A DNA stretch of 64,000 nucleotides. Source: Atrina japonica. Lineage: Eukaryota; Mollusca; Bivalvia; Pterioida; Pinnidae. Below are positions 47,770 through 59,323 of this stretch, in pieces (positions within the stretch are counted from its first letter, which is position 1; the number at the start of each line of letters is the position of its first letter). Made by a program: the position numbers and the translations under genes. The notes under the pieces were generated by a model. It saw nothing but the letters and a program-made list of their open reading frames with translations, made no database searches and was not told where the DNA came from. The DNA lies in NCBI GenBank assembly GCA_030159075.1, contig BROG01000290.1, positions 614,501 through 678,500 on the forward strand. The letters run 5' to 3'.

Positions 47770-48657
47770 TAAAAATATTTCAGTTACATGGTGGAGCCAG
47801 TTCTTAATCCATTTACCCCTAACGACACATTTGGGCTGTTCCAAATCATTGAATAACAGAAGAGTCTAATGTGTTAATGTGTTAATGACGGAGGAGAGAA
47901 CCCGATTACAATGTACCCAGAAAGAGACCACTGGGGCCTTCAGCAAGATAACAGACAACTTTCTCACAAAATCAGCTTAGGTTCCGGTGTGGCTTGAACC
48001 TGTGCTGACCAGAAGTGAAGAGTTTTTTTTATGGTTCAAAGCACAAAGCTCTAACCACTCAGCCACAGAGGCCCATCTCAAGAGGTGAAATGCAGAGAGA
48101 GACATTTTCTATTCAAAGCACAAAGCTCTAACCACTCAGCCACAGAGGCCCATCTCAAGAGGTGAAATGCAGAGAGAGACATTTTCTATTCAAAGCACAA
48201 CGCTTTAAACCACTCAGCCACAGAGGCCCATCTCAAGAGGTGAAATGCAGAGAGAGACACATTTTCTATTCAAAGCACAACGCTTTAAACCACTCAGCCA
48301 CAGAGGCCCATCTCAAGAGGTGAAATGCAGAGAGAGACATTTTCTATTCAAAGCACAACGCTTTAAACCACTCAGCCACAGAGGCCCATCTCAAGAGGTG
48401 AAATGCAGAGAGAGACATTTTCTATTCAAAGCACAACGCTCTAACCACTCAGCCACAGAGGCCCATCTCAAGAGGTGAAATGCAGAGAGAGACATTTTCT
48501 ATTCAAAGCATAACGCTCTGACCACTCAGCCACAGAGGCCCATCTCAAGAGGTGAAATGCAGAGAGAGACATTTTCTATTCAAAGCACAACGCTTTAAAC
48601 CACTCAGCCACAGAGGCCCATCTCAAGAGGTGAAATGCAGAGAGAGACATTTTCTAA
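47770..48657 (-). mobile_element. SINE family A copy whose head is a 77-bp tandem array
   Basis: Minus-strand SINE: CAGTTACATGGTGGAGCCAG tail side, CAATGTACCCAGAAAGAGAC core, B-box region GTGGCTTGAACCTGTGCTGA, then the A-box region GCTCTAACCACTCAGCCACA. From about 48039 to 48655 the unit (A box, then GAGGCCCATCTCAAGAGGTG, then AAATGCAGAGAGAGACATTT) is repeated about eight times at 77-79 bp. A TTAA-type palindromic element (47803-47887) is also inserted in it. The 77- and 70-residue frames are array artefacts. Confidence 0.85.
47803..47887 (-). mobile_element. Short palindromic TTAA element copy inside a SINE
   Basis: TTAATCCATTTACCCCTAAC, CACATTTGGGCTGTTCCAAA and GAAGAGTCTAATGTGTTAAT are the reverse orientation of the 39268 copy. 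It splits the SINE between GGTGGAGCCAGTTC and GACGGAGGAGAGAACCC. Confidence 0.6.
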
Positions 48658-50040
48658 AGAAATTCCCAAGTTATGTCATGAGTGACATGTTCAAATTTGT
48701 GTTTGTTTGGGTTTTTATAACTATTCACTTAACCGTATCAAGAGATGTCACCAGTTATAGGTGAAGTGTCACAAATTTTGACCTGTGCTACAAAAGAAGG
48801 TCAATGACATGAGTGTTAATTGACATACTGTGTCTGCTGTGACATTGGGGACACATTTTCATTTTCACCCGAATGATTCATGACTTTCACCTCCTATGCC
48901 AAGTGTGTAAGGTCAGAGACAACTAAATGGCTTTTTTTCTCTCCGGAAATTGGTTGGTTGAAAAAAAAATGAAGAGAAAGCAGAGCGACTATTTTGAATG
49001 TAACCTGATGTCTGATTGGTATAGCCTAAATTGTGTTCATGAACATGTTTTTATATTTTACACAGTAGATGGGGCTTTCTCTTAAGAGAGAATCCTCTTT
49101 ATTTTCTACTCCAAATACCAAAGGTCATAGACAATACCCATGAAATTGGTTGGTTGAAAAAGTGTAGGGAAGGCAGAGTTGATATTTTGAATGTAAACTG
49201 GTATCTGATTGGTATATATTGTATCAACAAACATATTTTTTATATTTCTACACAGTAAAATAATGTACCGTATTACAAATTGAAAATGCTGAATCAGCAA
49301 AATGTTTGATAATACATATACATTTGTACTTTGATATGATTAGAGTCCTGAAAAGTTATCTGATTTCACTGTCCATCATTCACTGCAAAACTGCTTGGGA
49401 TGAAATATGAACATGTGACAGAAAAACATGATACATGTACATTTGCCCATATTTTGTGTTTATTTTCTAATTGTAAAAAGAAAAACGAGCAGATCAATGT
49501 ATGTAGTTATTGTTTAACATCACTTTAAACAACATTTCAGTTATATTGGGATGGCAGATCAATGTATAATTTATAGGTCAACACTCGGGTAAAAGATGAG
49601 ATATACAGGAAAAACGTTACCATTGTCGTCTATCAAATTACAATGTACATGAAGTTATTTCTGAACATAACCTGTTATTGAAAATAGGTCACAAAAGTTT
49701 ACCTGATTGGCTCAGGTGACGAAAAAAAAAAGACAATATGAGACTTAATATGAGTTGAAACATTTGCATATTAATTGTTGTGAAATTCTAAAAATAATTA
49801 TTTTAGAAATACATATGGATATAATCCATTTGATTAAAAATTTCAAATAAATTTTGTGATGCCAATAGACTATCATTTATAACAAATATATATACATGTT
49901 TGTTGTTAAAATCCAATATAGCAAACACGGATATAGCAATTCTATGGTTATAGCGAAGCAAACATGATTTCCCAGGCAGTTTACTTATTATTGTATACAA
50001 AAAATTTGCGAGTCATATAATAAATAAATACACACACACC

Positions 50041-50073
<33 letters not shown>

Positions 50074-51446
50074 CTATATATATATATATAATGGTCTGTG
50101 TCCATATAAAATATTGTGTGATCTATGCATACATGTACTTTGTTTACTGTAGAAGGCCACAGACATCACATCATATTACTTTCCTTTGCCTACTAAGTAC
50201 TTCTTTACTTATTATTCCTTATTTTATTTTTCTATTACAAAATACTTGATTTTCACATATTCTACTAGTATTAATTGTCATCAGTATACACTCCTACACA
50301 TAACGGTAGCCAAACACACGGATGACCCAGATGTGCCAATTATCAAACAAACAATGATAGCTAGATGCATTTATAATTTTATTATTTATGAGTGTAAAAC
50401 TGTTCTGTAAAATCAATAAATGCATTATGTAGTTAAACATAAATTTTTAGTACGTGATCCAAATAATTCATAAATTGCAGATTTCTCCAAAACCAATTAG
50501 CCAATACCTGTTCCTACATAAATGTATATATAGATGTATGTAACACTATATATATTTATATACTCTCACGAATAACTTATTAACTATAGAATATAAAGCA
50601 GCATCTAGTGTATTTTGATAATAAAATGAATTTCCTTAACTATCCTAGCCTATTGGATGCAATAATTAATTCTGTTGAACTGTTAAAATCTGACATTTCT
50701 TGATTTATTATTTTTATTGACATGATACACCTATTACATTAATATTAGGTGACATTTAAAAAACACATCTAAAATATACTTCTCAAAGTGGTGCAGTTAT
50801 TAAAGCATTGCCTAGCAGAAGGGAGGTGCTGGGTTCAAATCTAGGCTTGACTTATGTCCGAGACTAAGATATTCAGGGTTTACACAATACACATGCTCAA
50901 CTTTTAATTCATTATTTTGACTATATTATCATTTGTAAAACTTGTGGGAAAAATATTATTATTTTTTTATCAATTTTTGCATCACAGTTATGATTTTCCT
51001 GTAAAAATGAATAAATAGGTTGAGTACGGTACTAAAAATCTGAGAACGTACTCAAAAATTTTAAAATATTTCTGACAATTTTATAAATTTGTGCAATAAC
51101 TGTGATCATTATTTACACTGTACAATTATATGTTGTCAATATACAAACATACCCAGTTACAGGATAAATTCTGTGTATTTTTACCTTAATATCATGAAAA
51201 GTTAGTTGGCCTTGAGTAATAAGTAAATTTAAGGCCCATAACACCAAATTTATCCAATATCCAAGCTCAGCTAACTTTTTTTTTATGATTTTAAGAACAG
51301 AACACAATAAATTCATACTATAACTGAACATTGTTGTATACATGTACATATATTTATGATATACAGTTGTAAAAAATGATGAAAATTCTGAAAAAAAAAG
51401 TCTAAGAAGTATCAAATACTAGTTTGAGTACATGGTCATAATTGGG

Positions 51447-52120
51447 GTACTTTACCTAACCCAAGGTATTTGCAATTTTTATATAAAAAAAAATCCTAAA
51501 TCTGACCCAATGTTTTTGATGTAAATTAAAAGCCTGATAATAATAATGTGTTTCCAGTTTGATTACATTCTTATGTTATACACACAGTTACATGTGTATA
51601 TGTACATGTATACTTGGACATTTTTGCTTCTGGATATTTTTGCCCTACTACGACAGAAAACATATTCAATCACCTTGTTTTAAAATTGCCCGAAATACCC
51701 ATACTCTCATAATTGGCATGTGTGTCCCATGTTTCAATTATTTCACTTAAAAATTTCACTTTCATTTTACAATGTAAATTCCCCTTTTACCTAACCAGAA
51801 GGTATTTGCAATTTTTATTAAAAAAAAATCCTAAATCTGGCCCGATGTTTTTGATGTAAATAAAAGAACATAATAATAATGTGTTTCCTATTCAGTTACA
51901 TTCTGATGTTTTACACATACATGTAGTTACATGTATACATGTAAATGTATACCCTGGACATTTTTGCTTCTGGATATTTTTGCCCTACGACAGAAAATAT
52001 ATTCAGTCACCTTGTCTTTAATTTGCCCAAAATACTCATATTCTCATAATTGGCATGTTCATGTCCCACTGCTACAAATATTTTGCTTGAAAATTTCACT
52101 GTCATTTAAATTCACCCTCT
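51447..52120 (+). repeat. Tandem duplication, about 340-bp period
   Basis: Two similar copies (51447-51785, 51785-52120) share AAGGTATTTGCAATTTTTAT, GGACATTTTTGCTTCTGGAT and TAATTGGCATGT. They differ by scattered substitutions and small indels. Confidence 0.85.
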
Positions 52121-52205
52121 TACTTAAGGGCAAAAATATCAAATATATCCAGTTTAACAGTAGTCAAAATCATAAGATAAAAGTTGAGCTTGAGTATTGA
52201 GTTAA

Positions 52206-53680
52206 CTATGTGACTATGAGCCAAGGTGATGATAATTACCTGTGACCTTGAGCCAAGGTAGTAATAATTACTTGTGATTTTGCATGAAAGTAGTAATAAC
52301 TTCTTGTGACTTTGAATCAAGGTAAGTAACAATTACTCGTGACTTTGAGCCAGGGCAATGACAATTACTTGTGACTTTCAGTGAAAGTAGTAATAATTAG
52401 TTGTGACTTTAAATCAAGGTAAGTAACAATTACTTGTGACTTTGAGCCAGGGTGATGACAATTACTTGTGACTTTCAGTGAAAGTAGTAATAATTACTTG
52501 TGACTTTGAACCCATTTTTAGTAATAACAATACTTGTGATTAGGGGCCAAGGTAGTTACTACTTGTGACTTTAAATCAAGATAGTAACAATTACTTGTGA
52601 CTTTGGGCCAATGTAGTAACAATTCTTTGTGACTTTGAGTCACGGTAATAACAATTACCTGTGACTTTGAGCCAAGGCAATGGTAATTACTTGCTACTTT
52701 ATATGAAGATAGTAATAATTACTTGTGACTTTGAGCCCAGGTTTTTGACTTTGGGCCAAGGTAGTAACAATTACTTATGACTTTGAGTCAAAGTAGTGAT
52801 AATTACTAGTGACTTTGAGTCAAGGTAGTAACAATTACTTGGTACCTTGAGTCCAGGTAATGAAAATTACCTGTGACTTTGGGCCAATGTAGTGATTAGA
52901 CTTATGAATTTGGCCCCAGGTAGTGAAAATTACTTGTGACTTTGAGCCTAGGTAGTAATAATTACTTGTGACTTTGAGCTAAGGCAATGACAATTACTTG
53001 TGACTTTTGGCCCAGGTAGTGACAATAACTTGTGACTTTGAGTTAAGGCAGAAACGATTATTTATGACTTTGAACCCAGGTAGTGACAATTATTTGTGTC
53101 TTTGAGCCAAGGCAATGACAATTACTTGTGATTTTGAGTCTAGGTAGTAACAATTACCTGTGACTTTGAGTTAATTTAGTTATAATTACTTGTGACACAA
53201 TTACTTGTGACTTGAGTCAAGGTAGTAACAATTACCTGTGACATAATTACTTTTGACTTTGAGCCAAGGCAATGAAAGTTACTTGTGACTTTGAGTCAAG
53301 GTAGTAACAATTACCTGTGATTTTGAGTCAAGATAGTAACAAATAAATGTGACTTTGAGCCATGGCAATAACAATTACTTGTGACATTGAGCCAAAGCAA
53401 TGACAAAAACTCGTGACTTTGGGCCAAGGTAGTGATAATTACTTGTGACTTTGGGCCAAGGTATTGACAATTACTTGTAACTTTGAGCCATGGCAATGAC
53501 AATTACTTGTGACTTTTAACCAAGGCAAAGACAATTATGTAATCACATATGACTTTGAGCCAAGGCAATGATATTACTTGTGACTTTGAGCCAAGGCAAT
53601 GACAATTACTTGTGACTTTGGGCAAAGGTAGTGACAATTACTTGTGACTAGGGGCCAAGGTAGTGACAATTACATGTACC
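52206..53680. repeat. 32-bp minisatellite, about 46 diverged units
   Basis: Unit ACAATTACTTGTGACTTTGA then GCCAAGGCAATG, with regular alternation of AGGTAGTG/AGGCAATG endings in parts, hinting at a 64-bp higher-order unit. About 1.5 kb, non-coding. Confidence 0.92.
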
Positions 53681-54984
53681 TGTAGCTCACTGCACTGTCA
53701 GGGATTTTCTCCTCTCTTGGGAATGGGGCCTGCAGGGCCTTTTTAATGGGGAATTCAGCAACATTTTATTGAAATTAGAAATCTAACAATACACAAAACT
53801 ATTTGAAAAGACAAGAATCTCTTCAAATTCATTATCATTTGACTTCTACTGGGAAATTTGGGGGAGATGCATTTTCTTATTGCATTGGGAATGGAGCCCT
53901 ATTTCGGCCACCTACAATATGGTGGATAATTCCCGGCACTGGCATAAGAATATAGCAAAATTTAAACTTGAAGCAAACCAAAATCAAATATTTCTATTCA
54001 CTAAAGTAAAAAGGTTATATGATAATATTAAAGATAGTGGCAAAACAAAATTAGAAATTATTAGAAAATTAGAAAAATAATAGATATATTACATATACAA
54101 TATTGACAGTTATTTTATGGGTTTTGGGGGCAGCAGTCAAAATGTTGTCCCAAGGAATTAGGAAAGTTGTGGGAAAGCTATTACCCACCACATTCCTCAT
54201 GTCTTGTGACAATATTTTGACTGTACCCTAAAACTGATCAAATAACTGTTTTATTACCTGATAGATAAACAAAGATCAACAGATGTTTTACTGACATGAT
54301 GACTGGGAAAATCAAACATATACAGTGTACATATAACACTGCCGTGCTTGTATGACGTGATAATTTAATCAGTGACATCACAGTTAGTCAACAGTTCATC
54401 GGACTTCAATAAAACAGTCAGCTACTGCCCTGTTATAATGTCACTGGAAAAACCATTATACAGTTATTTCATGGATTTGTAAGCAACAGTCAACATATTG
54501 TCCAGGGGTGGGTGGGGCATCAGTTCATCGGACTCTTCAAATGGCCATTACAAGTCAGCCATCAATGTATAACTGAAAAAAAATATTGTGCATGGCATAG
54601 ACTCCCCATAAAAAACATTGAATATCGGAATTTTGTTTCAAAGTTAAAGATTCATGAATCTTGAATTTTGTACTCATTATTACAATTTACACAAGCAAGT
54701 TGGTATTTGGTCAACACTATACAAATATTATCAGGGATTAATATCATCGCCATGCAGGTCCTGTAAAAGACCCCATTCCCAATGCAAAATCTGCTACTTT
54801 TTTCCCAATCTTGAGCAAACATTTCACAGTTATGTTCACAATGTTGTTCACATTTGTTATTAAACTATAAAAATGAGAATTTAGTCAATGTATACACTGC
54901 ACTTTGAAGTCTTCAGATAAAAATCATGTTGTCAGTTAAATATGAGAAGCTAAATGACGAAATTATGCATAGTCCTCATGATAC

Positions 54985-56860
54985 TCTTTACATATGAAAC
55001 AAAACTGTGAAACATCCTTGGGACATTCTTTACATATGATATGCCACTGTACAAAGTCCTCAAGACATTCTTTACATATGACATGCCATTATATACCATT
55101 GTGCATAGTCCTCAAGATATGACACTGTAATGTCTTCAAGACATTCTTAACATATGACATGACACTGTATATAGTCCTACATTCTTCAATGCATGTATAA
55201 CATGACATTGTACAAAGTCCTCATGACATTCTTTAAATATGACATGAAACTGTTAAACATCCTCAGGACATTCTTTACATATGACAAGAAAGGACATTCT
55301 CTACATATGACATGAAAGGACATTCTTTACATATGACATGCCAATGTACAAAGTCCTCGAGACATTCTTTACATATGTAATGACATTGAACAGCAAACTT
55401 AGTTAAGACATTCTTTACATATGTAATGACATTGAACAGCAAACTTATTTAAGACATTCTTTACATATGTAATGACACTGAACAGCAAACTTATTTAAGA
55501 CATTCTTTACATATGTAATGACACTGAACAGCAAACTTAGTTAAGACATTCTTTACATATGTAATGACATTGAACAGCAAACTTATTTAAGACATTCTTT
55601 ACATATGTAATGACACTGAACAGCAAACTTAGTTAAGACATTCTTTACATATGTAATGACATTGAACAGCAAACTTAGTTAAGACATTCTTTACATATGT
55701 AATGACACTGAACAGTAAACTTATTTAAGACATTCTTTACATATGTAATGACACTGAACAGCAAACTTATTTAAGACATTCTTTACATATGTAATGACAT
55801 TGAACAGCAAACTTAGTTAAGACATTCTTTACATATGTAATGACATTGAACAGCAAACTTAGTTAAGACATTCTTTACATATGTAATGACATTGAACAGC
55901 AAACTTATTTAAGACATTCTTTACATATGTAATGACATTGAACAGCAAACTTAGTTAAGACATTCTTTACATATGAAATGTCAAAGAACAAAATCCTCAT
56001 GATAATCTTTATGTATCACATGCCACTGTGCAGCCTCCTCGGAACATACTTTACATATGACATGCTGCTGTACAGCATATTCAAGACTCAAGACATAATT
56101 TACCTATGACATGCCACAGTACAATTTCCTCCAGACATTCTTTATATATGACATCAAACTGAAACATCCTTAGGACATTCTTTACATATGACTTGAAACT
56201 GTACAAAGTCCTCAAGACATTCTTGACATATGACATTGTATAAAGTCCTCAAGACATTATTGACATATGATACGACACTGTAGAAAGTCCTCAAGACATT
56301 CTTGACAAATGACATGACTTTGTACAAAGTCCTCAAGACATTCTTGACATATGACATGACATTGTATAAAGTCCTCAAGACATTCTTGACATATGACATG
56401 ACACTGTACAAAGTCCTAAAGACATTCTTGACAAATGACATGACATTGTACAAAGTCCTCAAGACATTCTTGACATATGACATGACACTGTACAAAGTCC
56501 TAGACATTCTTGACATATGACATGAAACTGTACAAAGTCCTCAAGACATTCTTGACATATGACATGACACTGTACAAAGTCCTCAAGACATTCTTGACAT
56601 ATGACATGTTATTGTAAAAAGTCCTCAAGACATTCATCGACATATGACATGACACTGTACAAAGTCTACCAGACATTATTTACATATATGACATGCCAAT
56701 GTACATAGTCCTCATGATATTCTTAATATGTAACATGCAAATGTACGGTGTCATCAAGACATTCTTTACGACATGAAACTGAAACATCCTCAGGTCACTC
56801 TTTACATATGACTTGCCAATGTACATGGTCCTCAAGACATTATTTACATATGATATGCGT
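54985..56860. repeat. 42-bp and 46-bp minisatellite, about 1.9 kb
   Basis: Outer parts: 42-bp unit ACATGACACTGTACAAAGTC, CTCAAGACATTCTTGACATA, TG. The central block (about 55375-55970) is 13 very uniform 46-bp units, TAATGACATTGAACAGCAAA, CTTAGTTAAGACATTCTTTA, CATATG. The centre is more homogeneous than the edges, as expected for recent local expansion. The 120-residue frame here (repeat VLRTLYNVMSYVKN) is an artefact. Confidence 0.92.
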
Positions 56861-56929
56861 GTATTCAGTCCTTTTTCTGACAGTTTGGGAAAATGACATT
56901 GGCAACGCAATAGGGGATTTTACGTGAAT

Positions 56930-57130
56930 TTGTCGTATGGGGAAAATTGAGTGCACAAATGGAAATTTAAATGCATGTCCTCCTTACAATATTATTCTTT
57001 TTCATTAAGGTCATGAGCTCCACATTTAATTGGGAATTTTTTCATAAAATTGGGGAAAAAATAAATGCATTTTACATTGGGAATGGGGCCGAATTTCGGC
57101 CCCGTTGATACAATAGAAAAAGCCCTGGTA
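56930..57130. mobile_element. GGGAATGGGGCC-type repeat near exon 1
   Basis: Contains ACATTGGGAATGGGGCCGAA, TTTCGGCCCC and AAAAAGCCCTGG. Related motifs at 30540-30615, 53694-53912 and 54765-54800 show that it is dispersed. It lies within 60 bp of the exon 1 donor. Confidence 0.45.
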
Positions 57131-57190
57131 TTGTACCATTGTACAAAATTAATGATCTTCAACAAACAAATAGTATTTTGAAATACATAC

Positions 57191-57278
57191 TTTTCTTATA
57201 CTTTCTCCTTAGTTCTGCATGTGTTCCTTTAATGATATTTGCTAAATGCACGTGTTTGTCCTTTTCGTTGTCACTCAT
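57191..57278 (-). CDS. SAMTOR: SAMTOR exon 1 (start codon, residues 1-29)
   Basis: Encodes the N-terminus beginning MSDNEKDKHVH and continuing LANIIKGTHAELRRKYKK. This matches the human stretch LSGVVKSVHRRLRKKYRE in spacing and charge. The exon is 88 nt: 29 codons plus one base (phase 1), ending at donor GTATGT (57190-57185). The spare A joins AT of exon 2 to make Asn30. I chose the ATG at 57278 because the charged N-terminus fits the family. An in-frame ATG at 57317, just after a TAA, would add 13 hydrophobic residues (MIPIFIWHININR). If the CAG at 57282-57280 is used as an acceptor, that upstream ATG is spliced out. Conserved similarity here is short, so the exon rests mainly on phase, position and the LRRKYKK match. 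Confidence 0.85.
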
Positions 57279-57279
57279 T

Positions 57280-57537
57280 CTGTTGATATTTATGTGCCAA
57301 ATAAAAATCGGAATCATTTAGTGATAGATAAAAGAAGAAACCCCGGTTTCCGTTACACTGCATCAGCGATATATCGCTGACCGCATCAAGTCTCTTGCAT
57401 GATAAAGTTTAAATGTACACATTTAAGTTGTTGAATATACATTATGTATAACGATTCAGTGATATAAAATTGACAGATTCTATTAAACAAAATTTCTAGT
57501 TCTAAAAAAAATAAAATAGAAAACTCCGGATACTTAC
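57280..57537 (-). other. Candidate 5' UTR intron of SAMTOR
   Basis: On the minus strand, AAT|GTAAGTATCC (donor at 57537-57531) is a strong 5' splice site, and AAATATCAACAG (AG at 57281-57280) ends one base before the chosen ATG. Splicing would remove 258 nt, including the upstream in-frame ATG at 57317. The interval also holds an 18-bp perfect palindrome, TCAGCGATATATCGCTGA (57363-57380). Inferred from splice-site form alone. Confidence 0.35.
57363..57380. repeat. 18-bp perfect palindrome
   Basis: TCAGCGATATATCGCTGA, inside the proposed 5' UTR intron upstream of the SAMTOR start codon. Confidence 0.9.
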
Positions 57538-57950
57538 ATTAAATTACGTCTGGTTCTCTAACTTATACTTTCCGTAGTATTTTAAATTCATGTCGTCTGC
57601 TGAACAATGCAGTGTAAGCTCTCCTTGTACAAAATTAATTTTACTTTGTTTTCGTCCAACAAATGACAACACCCAATGCATGAAAAAATTATGTGATTTT
57701 ATTGAGAGAAAAACGTTGCCTTTTATTCTTTGGTTCTAACTTCCACAATTTTTCTTTTTCAATTATTTATTTATTTATTTGCATATGCATATTTTCTTTT
57801 GTTTTCCGTTTCTACAGTTTGCTCGCATTGAACGCTTATTCATAAATATGGTATCCCTACAGAACTACGTTTTAGATAAGGGGTTTATTTGTAGAAAACT
57901 AAAGCTGTCTGCCATTGTTTGTTTTTTCACTGTTTACACAGCAGGTGCCC

Positions 57951-57960
57951 GTGACGTCAC
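57951..57960. promoter_or_regulatory. Palindromic CRE (GTGACGTCAC) in the probable SAMTOR promoter
   Basis: The full CREB/ATF-type palindrome TGACGTCA lies at 57952-57959, about 670 bp upstream of the SAMTOR start codon. The stretch 57950-58280 is richer in CpG than its surroundings (ACGTGCGC, CGCCGCCGAC, ACGCG), as at a promoter. No TATA box was identified. The site lies between SAMTOR and a possible plus-strand exon, so it could serve both. Similar sites in dispersed repeats elsewhere in the window weaken the case. Confidence 0.4.
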
Positions 57961-58151
57961 TTAGATGAAGTCTTTTTACTGCTTTAAATAACAACGTGTA
58001 CGTGCGCTACAGGGAATTATCATTTATTTACAATTAAAATTTCGACCTAATATTCAAATCTAAATCAACTAAACTTCTGTTGTAATTTCAAAATCAAATT
58101 TTTATCCGTCGGTTTTATTTTAACAATGCCCGTGATTTTCATCAGAGACAG

Positions 58152-58276
58152 ATGTTTACGCGTATGAATATATTTATATTTACGGTTGTGATTCGCCGCC
58201 GACAAGTGTTGTCTTTCATGCTGCTAATTTTCACCGAATTTCTGTTGTGTTATCAGAATAGAAGCGGTGATCTGAG
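58152..58276 (+). CDS. Candidate first coding exon of a divergent gene (unrecognised)
   Basis: An open frame from ATG 58152 (or 58164, MNIFIFTVV) runs 41 codons plus 2 nt to a strong donor, GAG|GTAAGG. The peptide has a basic RRRQ followed by the hydrophobic VLSFMLLIFTEFLLCY, then NRSGDLR. This could be a signal anchor or signal peptide followed by an N-glycosylation sequon (NRS). An in-frame stop precedes it near 58083. It sits head-to-head with SAMTOR across a CpG-richer stretch. I recognise no family and found no convincing second exon, so it may instead be a noncoding first exon or chance. Confidence 0.3.
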
Positions 58277-59128
58277 GTAAGGAATGAATTGACATTTTAT
58301 TATGCAATCGATATATGTTGTTTGGTGACGCTGTTATTATTGAAGTAAAAATTGTTACACATTTTTATGACCTGCTTGTATGTCACTGTCCAGTTCATAA
58401 TGTAAACAATCGCCGAATTAGCGGCATGAGAAATGAGGCATGGTCGTGGAGTGGAGATAATCACACGTTTGACTCTCCTGCTAAACAAATTGAGAGACCT
58501 CAAAGAAAGCAAACATTAATGAATATGTCATTTATGGTTTATTCTGTACGATTTTTATAAAAACCAATATTTTGCAAGTTATTTTTAATTTCAAAACTTG
58601 GTCAACTTTGGTGCTACATTGAATGAATGCAAAATGGGGAAGGTCCTTGCTGACCTTGCATCGCTTGTCATTTCGACACATTTTAGAATAACAAACGTGT
58701 ACGTGAAAGCGTGAAATTTCTGTAAAGTGAAAGTAAATGACATCCATGAATTCATAAATATAAATACCTTTCGTCTTTACAGTGTATAAGATGCCCAGGA
58801 CCATCTCATTTTTGTCTTGAACAATCTAAAATGAAGACTTATGTGCTTTAGCCTAATCCTTATGTCAAAAAGTTTTACAGTAGTACAATACTTTAAATGA
58901 CATTCATTTGGAACATTTCAAATTTTTTTTACAAAGAAACTTTTAATGGCTCACTGTCTTAATTTCAGGTTCACTTCACTTTTCATTTAATTATAAGCAT
59001 ACATAATTATATTGGCATTGTTGTATATTCAGAATTTTTTTGAAAATAAAATGAATTTATTGTTGTTACAATTTGTGGAAACAAAAACGTAGATTTTGCT
59101 GTTCTCTGCATCTTGACATGTCATAGGC

Positions 59129-59323
59129 CTACTTGCCAAGTCTCCCACATAAATAGGGAGACTCCATTTTTTATGTAAAATTTTGATAATTTTTTCAAGA
59201 AAAATGCATATCTCCCCCATGAAAAATTTAAAGTTTCCTATTGATTCTTAGTTGAATTTAGAACCCCTCCCCCATAAGATTGAAAAATCTCCCCCATGAA
59301 AATTTTTAAAGGTTGGCAAGTCT
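59129..59323. mobile_element. MITE-like element with ACTTGCCAA termini
   Basis: Left TACTTGCCAAGTCTCCCACA and right read backwards CAGACTTGCCAACCTTTAAA form short inverted ends. TCTCCCCCATGAAAA occurs twice within. Confidence 0.5.

Larger units (their letters stand above)
43859..57190 (-). other. SAMTOR intron 1
   Basis: 13.3 kb, phase 1. It holds a MITE touching the acceptor region (43883-44628), a second MITE (44672-44910), an A-tract-rich element copy (45190-45770), a SINE with a 77-bp array (47770-48657), a 340-bp duplication (51447-52120), two long minisatellites, and GGGAATGGGGCC-type repeats near 53700, 54770 and 56930-57130. A tRNA-like stretch at 50790-50865 (B box GGGTTCAAATCTAGG) may be a SINE scrap. 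Nothing recognisable in 45780-47560 and 49560-50780. Confidence 0.85.

Noticed and set aside
48245..48764. Repeat frames of 70-77 residues (CRERHFLFKAQRF)
   Set aside because: Array derived from a SINE A-box region; frame breaks at indels between units.
56154..56516. 120-residue frame with VLRTLYNVMSYVKN repeats
   Set aside because: The 42-bp minisatellite period is divisible by three, so open frames persist on both strands.
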